From the NCBI GenBank assembly GCA_023627715.1, contig JAMAHW010000027.1, positions 186,001 through 250,000 on the forward strand: a stretch of 64,000 nt of DNA, given 5' to 3'. Positions within the stretch are counted from its first letter, which is position 1, and each line of letters starts with the position of its first letter. A program made the translations under genes and the position numbers. This stretch comes from Periconia sp. R9002. Lineage: Eukaryota > Ascomycota > Dothideomycetes > Pleosporales > Periconiaceae. The notes beneath the pieces are model-generated. The model saw nothing but the letters and a program-made list of their open reading frames with translations, made no database searches and was not told the origin of the DNA. Below, piece by piece: positions 58,168 through 64,000 of this stretch.

Positions 58168-60819
58168 CTACCGCCCTTCAGCTTCAGCTGCCGCACTGAC
58201 AGCAAAATCGCGAATGGCCCATCTCCAGCCACCGTTTCGGCGCTCCCCAGGATCACGCATGGCGCCAACCCATCCTTCAACCTTGCGGCGCCACACGGCT
58301 TCTTCGTCGCGCTGCTTTCGGATGAAGCCGGGGCCTAGGTCAAACTCTTCCCCGACATAGGCCGAGTCCTCGATGCCCGAAGTAGAGTTGCCGCCAGGGC
58401 CGTTCCCAGCAACACTTTCGTTGTCTTTCAGATCTTCCAGCCCAGCGAAAGGGTCCTCTTCCTCGTCATCCATGTCGGCGGACGCGGTTTGACCATCGCG
58501 AGGAGCTCGAGATTTCCACCATGTCATTTTGACAGGATCGAAAACCATACCTGATTCCACCTTGACCTCACGGGGTATTGTCCTTTGTGAGATCAAGGCT
58601 GGGCGCGGAGGCGATGGTATTGGGCCGACCTTGATTGCACGTGTCGTCAAATTGTGCGACATGAGTTGTATGTTTGACAGTGCGGCGTGTGATATTGAAT
58701 GAGAACGGTCGTGGGAGTGGTGTGCGCCGTTGTTGGGAGGTGCAAATGTTGGTGTGCTGGCTGTTGTCAAGGCGAGAGTTGTGGTAGAAACATTGGGATG
58801 GGTGAACGGGGCGAGTGCCTCCTCATTCCCTTCCCAACGTTGAAGAGTTGGATTATATATCATTCCTTTCTCAGCTAAAAAGGTGGATCAGCATTATAGT
58901 GCGTAGCACATAGTTGAACGCAACTTACTCTTAGCATACGGTTGGAATAACCCTTGTATCAGCTGCGGTTTCTGCCCGCTACCTCGTTTCCTATGCGCAG
59001 TCGGGCTCGAATGTGGGCTTCGATTCGCAACATGTACTTGCCAGTTTCTTGTCGTGGCTGGAGCAATCGGACCATCCCCCCGTGCCCGGATGCCCGCTAA
59101 GCGTTGCTCTCGAGCATTTCTGCTCGCTGCTGTATCCCGAGCAAAGCGTGGAGTTGTGTCGGGCCTTGGTGGGCTTCGCGGCGTCTGCGGCAAAGGAGTT
59201 GTCATTCGATCCGTAACTGGCAGCCGCGAATTACTCGTCTGTTGCCGGAGAGTCTTGTTACTCGGTACGTTGCGCGGCACCTTCTCGAATTGTCTCTCTT
59301 TAGTTGCCGAAGTGGGGAGATCATCAAAGGTTTCCAGTTCGTTGCCGTTGCCCCACTCCCGCTTTCTGGTCTTTGGTAGCAGTACCGGTTGTCTGGTCTG
59401 AGCACGTGGTGTAGCGGAAACCCCATCTCGACGCATTCCTGCGCGACTTGGTGTTTCTGGTTGGTTTGCAGTTGATAACCGGGAAAATGGTCGCATGGAT
59501 GGTGATGGAGGGCGGCGTGGGTCAGACGTCTGTCGCAGATGTGTCTGTGAGGAGGCTTTGGATACAGCATGATGCGAGTTTGCATTGGAGCTACCAGCAG
59601 GGATGAAAGGAACAGATGCTCGTGAAACATGTCCAGGAGCATTTCGGAGGACGGGCGCAGATCTTTTGTACTTCAGGTACTGAGAGCTGGTTGTGGTTGG
59701 CATCGGTCTACTTTGACTCGACTGCGAAGCACCTGACTCATAAAGTGGCGTGAGACGAGAGCGATTCGTGGTTGACAGCGGCCTCGGTATCCTTGATGTG
59801 GTAGTCGGTTTGTCGGTAAAGGTTATCGAGGCTGTTGGGCGGGCAGCAGACGGTACGGCGGCCTTTGGTGTCGCTTTGTTGACGACCACATTGCGATTGC
59901 GTTTTGTCATTTTCGCACCGAAAACCTCGTCACTCTCGATATCCAAACCCTCAAGAAAGTCGTCATTTTCCTCGGTCCCTTTGAGCGGGGGTTTAGAGAG
60001 AGGCTCCGAATCCATGGGAGGCGACAATTGCTGACCCGTGGATAGCGACGGCGTCAGCTCCGGCGATGGGGCGAGTGCAGGTGCAGGTGCCGAAGTAGGT
60101 TGCAGGTCGCGTGCTTGATTGGTTGGCAGCGGCGAGGCATCCGGAGTTGGGTATTCAGTCCTCTTGAGCTTCTCCAGGCGGGCATTGAAATCGAGCGGTT
60201 CAGTCGGCAGCACCAGACCGTTAAGTTCATCCTCTTCGCTTTCGAATGTCACAACGCTGCCCATACTCGGACTCATGGCGGAGACAGAGGAGCTGCGAGC
60301 ACCGCGGGTCTCTCGGCGGGTGCCAGCAAAGCGAATGCCCAAGCTTCCTTCGCCCCAATCTTCTAAATCGTCCATGTCGTCGGTGGCCGGCGTGTGCGGC
60401 ATGGGAGTCTTGAGTTTCAATCCGGCGCTGGCATCCTTGGGTAGTTCGAGGTCGTTGCCCCAGTCGTCGTCGACGGCGATTTTGCGGTGGGAAGATTTCT
60501 TGCCGAGTCGGTTGATGGATCCGCCAAGCAGTGCTGACGAGGGTACGCTGGTGGGTATGGGGATTCCAGCCAATTTGGCGGATGAGATGGCGTTGATGGT
60601 AGAAGCATTGTCGTGTGGTGCGATGAGGACCTGCCAGTCGTCGTCGCCGGCGTTGGATTCGGAGCGGATGGAGACGCGCGAGGACATGGACTGTCGGGTG
60701 GATATCGAGTTTGAAAAAATGTCGGTGGACGTGTCGAAGTCGCCATCATCGTCCCAGTTTTCTATCGAGGGAGCGATCTGGCCCATGCGCTGGGCGAAAC
60801 TACCGCCTTTTCCGGCCAT
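58168..60819 (-). CDS. Byr4/Bfa1-type mitotic-exit GAP subunit
   Basis: Two exons, 60819-58929 and 58874-58168, 865 residues; the 54-nt GTAAGT...TTTAG intron joins FQPYAK to TEKGMIYNP. Hallmarks of Byr4/Bfa1: ENWDDDGDF at about 19-27, repeated acidic WG/DWG patches (DDDWGNDLEL, DLEDWGEGSLGI), a long Ser/Pro-rich basic middle, then LIQGLFQPYAK, MIYNPTLQRWEGNE (635-648), GMVFDPVKMTWW (739-750), DPFAGLEDL (771-779) and a C-terminal EEFDLGPGFIRKQR / WRRKVEGWV block. Byr4 with the TBC protein Cdc16/Bub2 forms the two-part GAP that restrains the Spg1/Tem1 GTPase at spindle pole bodies, controlling septation. Divergent from the XRCC4-type gene. Confidence 0.88.
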
Positions 60820-61604
60820 GATGGCGGCGGGCGGGTGTGTATGGATGGATGCAGTTCTCGGGAGCGGTGGTGGTGGTGAAGGTGAGGTGAGGTGGGTGAG
60901 CAGAGGTGGTTGGGTTAGAATGGGTAGCGAACGAGCTCTCTTTACCGAGCGAGCGAGCGAGCGAGTGATGCAAAAGGCCGTGCGCCGTCATCAGGGCAGG
61001 GCCAATGTGCAGAGGCCGCATGTTGGACCGTTTCGACTAATCTCTAGCCCTGAAGAGCAAGCCCCAGGGCCCCGAGACACTGTTCCATCACGCACAGTCA
61101 GTGAGTGACACGGGAGAGTCGCAGACGCGTCGCGCCAGACACAACAACAACAAAGCACAGCATCAATGTACTTAGGTAGACTTTGTGGAATTGCGTCTGC
61201 CGTGGTACATGTACGTGTATGATTTGATCAATGTTATAAGGTCGTGAGCGCATTTATCCAAGCAGGTGGTAGCCCAGTCTCACCAGGCAGGCGGGCGCAG
61301 AGCAGTCAGCTAGCTAGACTGCATCTTGCTAGGCAGCACCCTCCAAAAGCCAAACAAACAACCAATGCACATTCATCTATATAAAGGATTGATATCCGCA
61401 GCCAGTGTTTCAATAATCCATCAACTTGAGCGCCGCGCCAAACTTTGCTTTTGCGCGCCGCCGCGTCTCCTCACCCTCCACCAACCCACCGACCAGGGCC
61501 ATCCCAACTCTCCACCAGGGTCTTCTGTCTCACCTCTGCTAGGGCTGCATACCTGATTTTGCCTACAGCCGCCGGGAGCCTCTTTCGTCATTACCTTCTA
61601 CACT
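60820..61604. promoter_or_regulatory. Shared divergent promoter, Byr4-type / XRCC4-type
   Basis: 785 bp between the two start codons. GCGA tetranucleotide repeats lie at about 60950-60966. No other gene is visible; an open plus-strand frame across the Byr4-type gene is a shadow. Confidence 0.45.
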
Positions 61605-62742
61605 ATGCCGGGCCGCCGCTACATCGTGCCCGTCGAACCGGCTGACGACGACGACGACAACAACAACAACATTAACAAGGACAACAACCTCGTCATCATC
61701 GAGGTGGCGCAAGAAGGCCCCAATCCGCTCGATGTTCGCCTGGTCGGATGCGAGGGTGAAAATCCCTATGTAGCTCATAGTAAGATTGCCATGTACATGT
61801 CATCCCATTTTTAATTTAAACGCTAATCTTTTCCATGCAGTCAAACATGACAACATTGCAGGGCTCAAACACAAATTCAAGGGCACCAGCCAAGAATGGG
61901 AGGCTATTCTATCTCATTTCCTGCTCCACCAAGTTGCCACCATGCACGACGTTCGTTTCGTATACAGCCTCCGGGCCAATTCACTCCGTCTGTCTTTCCA
62001 GCAAAATATCAAAGGAATCAAGGTGACCTTGGGTGAAATACTGCTTCCCAGGGACGATGAGGAAGAACTGAATCCCTTCGAGTGGGCGCAGCTATCAGCG
62101 CAGCACCATCGCCAGAGCCTTCAAGAGCTAGCAAAGCTCAAGTCAGGTGCTAGTAACGAGCAGGATACCATTAGAAAACTCCAAGCCCAGCTCGAAGATT
62201 TTATAATGGCCAAGAATAATGCGGAAAAGGAGATGCTACAGCAATTTATGCAACTCTTGAACGAAAAGAAGCGCAAAATTAGAGATCAAAGCCGACTATT
62301 AGCAAGTGCAAAGATTGACAAGGAGAAGGCTACATCCGTAACCGTGGCGCGAGAGGCTAACAAGCATACCCGTAAGACGGAACCATCTCGTTCTTCTAAA
62401 CGAAAAGCTACTATTGGCAGGGTATCGAAGCCGGAACAGGAACCGGAACAGGTATCCAACAACGATGATATGGAAGTGGATGAGGATTTGGAGGAGTCGC
62501 GAGTTACCCCCAATCAGTCATCAGATGAAGAGACGGAAGACGAACTGGATAAGCCACCGCACGAAGAACAACAAAAAAAAGAAGAAGAAGAATCATCCAT
62601 ACCGGCAAGACGCGAGTTACCATTTGGGAGGAGGGCGACGCGCAGTAAACCGGTCATAAAGGAATCAGCATCTTCACCACCTCTCCCAGTGGCAGCAGCA
62701 GCTGATGGCGACGAGACGGATGATGAAGATGCAGAGTTGTAA
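61605..62742 (+). CDS. XRCC4/Lif1-type end-joining protein
   Basis: Two exons, 61605-61779 and 61841-62742, 358 residues; the 61-nt intron (GTAAGA...GCAG) joins NPYVAH to IKHDN. The first about 120 residues are a beta-rich head (with an unusual Asp/Asn run at 14-30 from GAC/AAC repeats), followed by a long charged coiled coil (about 140-215) that includes the family signature LLNEKKRKIRDQSRLLA (197-213). The C-terminus is acidic, Ser/Glu-rich and disordered, with basic patches (RSSKRKAT) likely to be nuclear signals. XRCC4/Lif1 homodimers hold DNA ligase IV in non-homologous end joining in the nucleus. Length and layout fit filamentous-fungal members. Confidence 0.85.
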
Positions 62743-64000
62743 TGCCTTTACAATAAACACAAATTTTACATTTTTCGCTGTCTCTGTTCCCCCATTTGAG
62801 TGGGAATCACAACATATGCCCCTCTGTTCCACAACAACATCCACAACCATGGAAACAGCAAATGGAAAAGCCAGTTCTGTGATCTGTTCATCGTGTCATG
62901 ATATCACGTGGAGATGCCACTGGGGTTCCTGGGTGTTGATTTTTGGTGACTTTGATATTGGGATGTTGAGGTGTATGTACATTGTACGACGACGACTAGG
63001 TACGAGGACAAAGGCACGTTAGCGCAGAGATTTAATCATGCCAAGTGTTCTTGATTGAACAATGGCAAGGCATTGAGTTGTCTTTGTTGTATGTTTTGAC
63101 GATCAATGCTCAGAAATGGTGACATGGACGCATCGTGCTTTTAAGTAGTAGAAGAGGACGGTTAGTTAGTTGTATAGCGGTTGGCGGCGGGATCTACTTC
63201 AGCGGCCGCAGCAGGGTCAGGCCAGGCCAGGCCAGGGTTCACACGGGTAGGCAAGTAGCTCTCGAAGATCGATTATCTCGCTAGTCGGTCCTCCTGCAGC
63301 GGAGCGGGATGAGCATACATACATACACATATGCCATGGCTACGTAGATGTACAGCACACGAGGCGCGAGGGCACACGACGCACGCAAGAGAAGGCGGTC
63401 AAAGTATGATGAGACTGCTGCATACGTCGTGCACAAGTACATATGTAGTATTGTCCATAACTATACAATTGAACAAACAAGTCAATAGCAAGTGGCTCGT
63501 TCTGCGCGCGCGCGTCTTGACCAATGAGACATCAGCCACCTGCGAACCTGGCCGGCGCGCCTCCGACACCATACCTACCCATACCACCACACCACGCCCA
63601 GCTTTTGTCCCACTCACCACCATCCCACGCCAGATCGCGACTGCGGGAGCGCATAGTGATGCACCCGCCTTCAACGCTCCACGCCTGTCTCTGTCACTCG
63701 CTCGTATTCTAGAGGTGGAGCGAACCACCAGCCACCCCGACGCTTTCATTCACCGTACGTCTGCTTTGCGCGATCAGCTTCCTCCCTCACCCTCAATCTC
63801 ACTGAGCCTATTCAAATCACTAACTATTGTCCTGTTCAGTCCTTCTTTCACTACTACCCTCTCTCCCTATTGTCCAAGCCGGATTCACCCACCCTCACCT
63901 TCAGCGCGTCCGCCCTCATCACCACCCCTCCCCCGCCGATTGGGTCTCTTAGTCTGCGTACTCTCCCTTCGAGCTTCATGTTCTTCCACTCCCTCCTCAC
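62743..64000. other. Intergenic and probable leader of a gene beyond the window
   Basis: After the XRCC4-type 3' flank there is mixed DNA with short GGCCAG repeats at about 63215-63235. From about 63530 to the end the plus strand is CT-rich and ATG-poor, typical of a fungal promoter and leader, so a plus-strand gene may start just past 64000. Confidence 0.4.

Noticed and set aside
60119..61108. 329-codon plus frame across the Byr4-type gene start
   Set aside because: Antisense shadow of a well-supported gene with family hallmarks on the minus strand.

Overview
This is a window of nuclear DNA from a filamentous ascomycete (Pezizomycotina). The reasons are short GT-AG introns of about 50-190 nt, a velvet regulator (VeA), a Mid1-type calcium-channel subunit, a Byr4-type mitotic-exit GAP subunit, an XRCC4/Lif1-type end-joining factor and a PTS1-tagged fungal acyl-CoA synthetase. 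A Dothideomycete/Pleosporalean origin is my guess from gene character; no rRNA or marker gene proves it. A 10-N block at 40011-40020 shows that this is a draft assembly.

Layout. 0-1.6 kb: a DHH-family phosphoesterase. 1.6-13.1 kb: gene-poor DNA with a minisatellite, a MITE-like element and two small paralogous single-pass membrane protein genes (2774-3190 and 8562-9002). 13.1-14.7 kb: a spliced gene whose N-terminal half is a 7-residue (21-bp) repeat tract. 15.7-17.1 kb: a 29-bp minisatellite and degenerate dispersed repeats. 17.6-25.9 kb: a compact block holding protein phosphatase 5, an SPT4 gene with an unusual in-frame N-terminal extension, MID1 and an unknown 416-residue protein. 25.9-34.8 kb: gene-poor DNA with one small secreted-protein gene (possibly broken), a probable NmrA-like gene fragment and a tandem duplication. 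35.5-47.9 kb: VeA behind a long leader with upstream ORFs, O-acetylhomoserine sulfhydrylase, a peroxisomal long-chain acyl-CoA synthetase and a cysteine-rich single-pass surface protein. 48-50.2 kb: repeats related to those at 16-17 kb and a long polypurine tract. 50.8-62.7 kb: an unknown 329-residue protein, a BTB/POZ protein, a WD40 protein, a Byr4/Bfa1-type protein and an XRCC4-type protein. The last 1.2 kb looks like the promoter or leader of a gene beyond the window.

The housekeeping genes sit in dense blocks separated by 9-11 kb of repeat-bearing, partly AT-rich DNA that holds the lineage-specific-looking small genes. There is no secondary-metabolite cluster and no operon. Several neighbours are divergent pairs with short shared promoters: PP5/SPT4, MID1/416-residue gene, and Byr4/XRCC4. 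Exon boundaries were placed by hand from splice consensus, reading phase and recognised protein motifs. They are strong where a conserved motif crosses the junction and weaker elsewhere.
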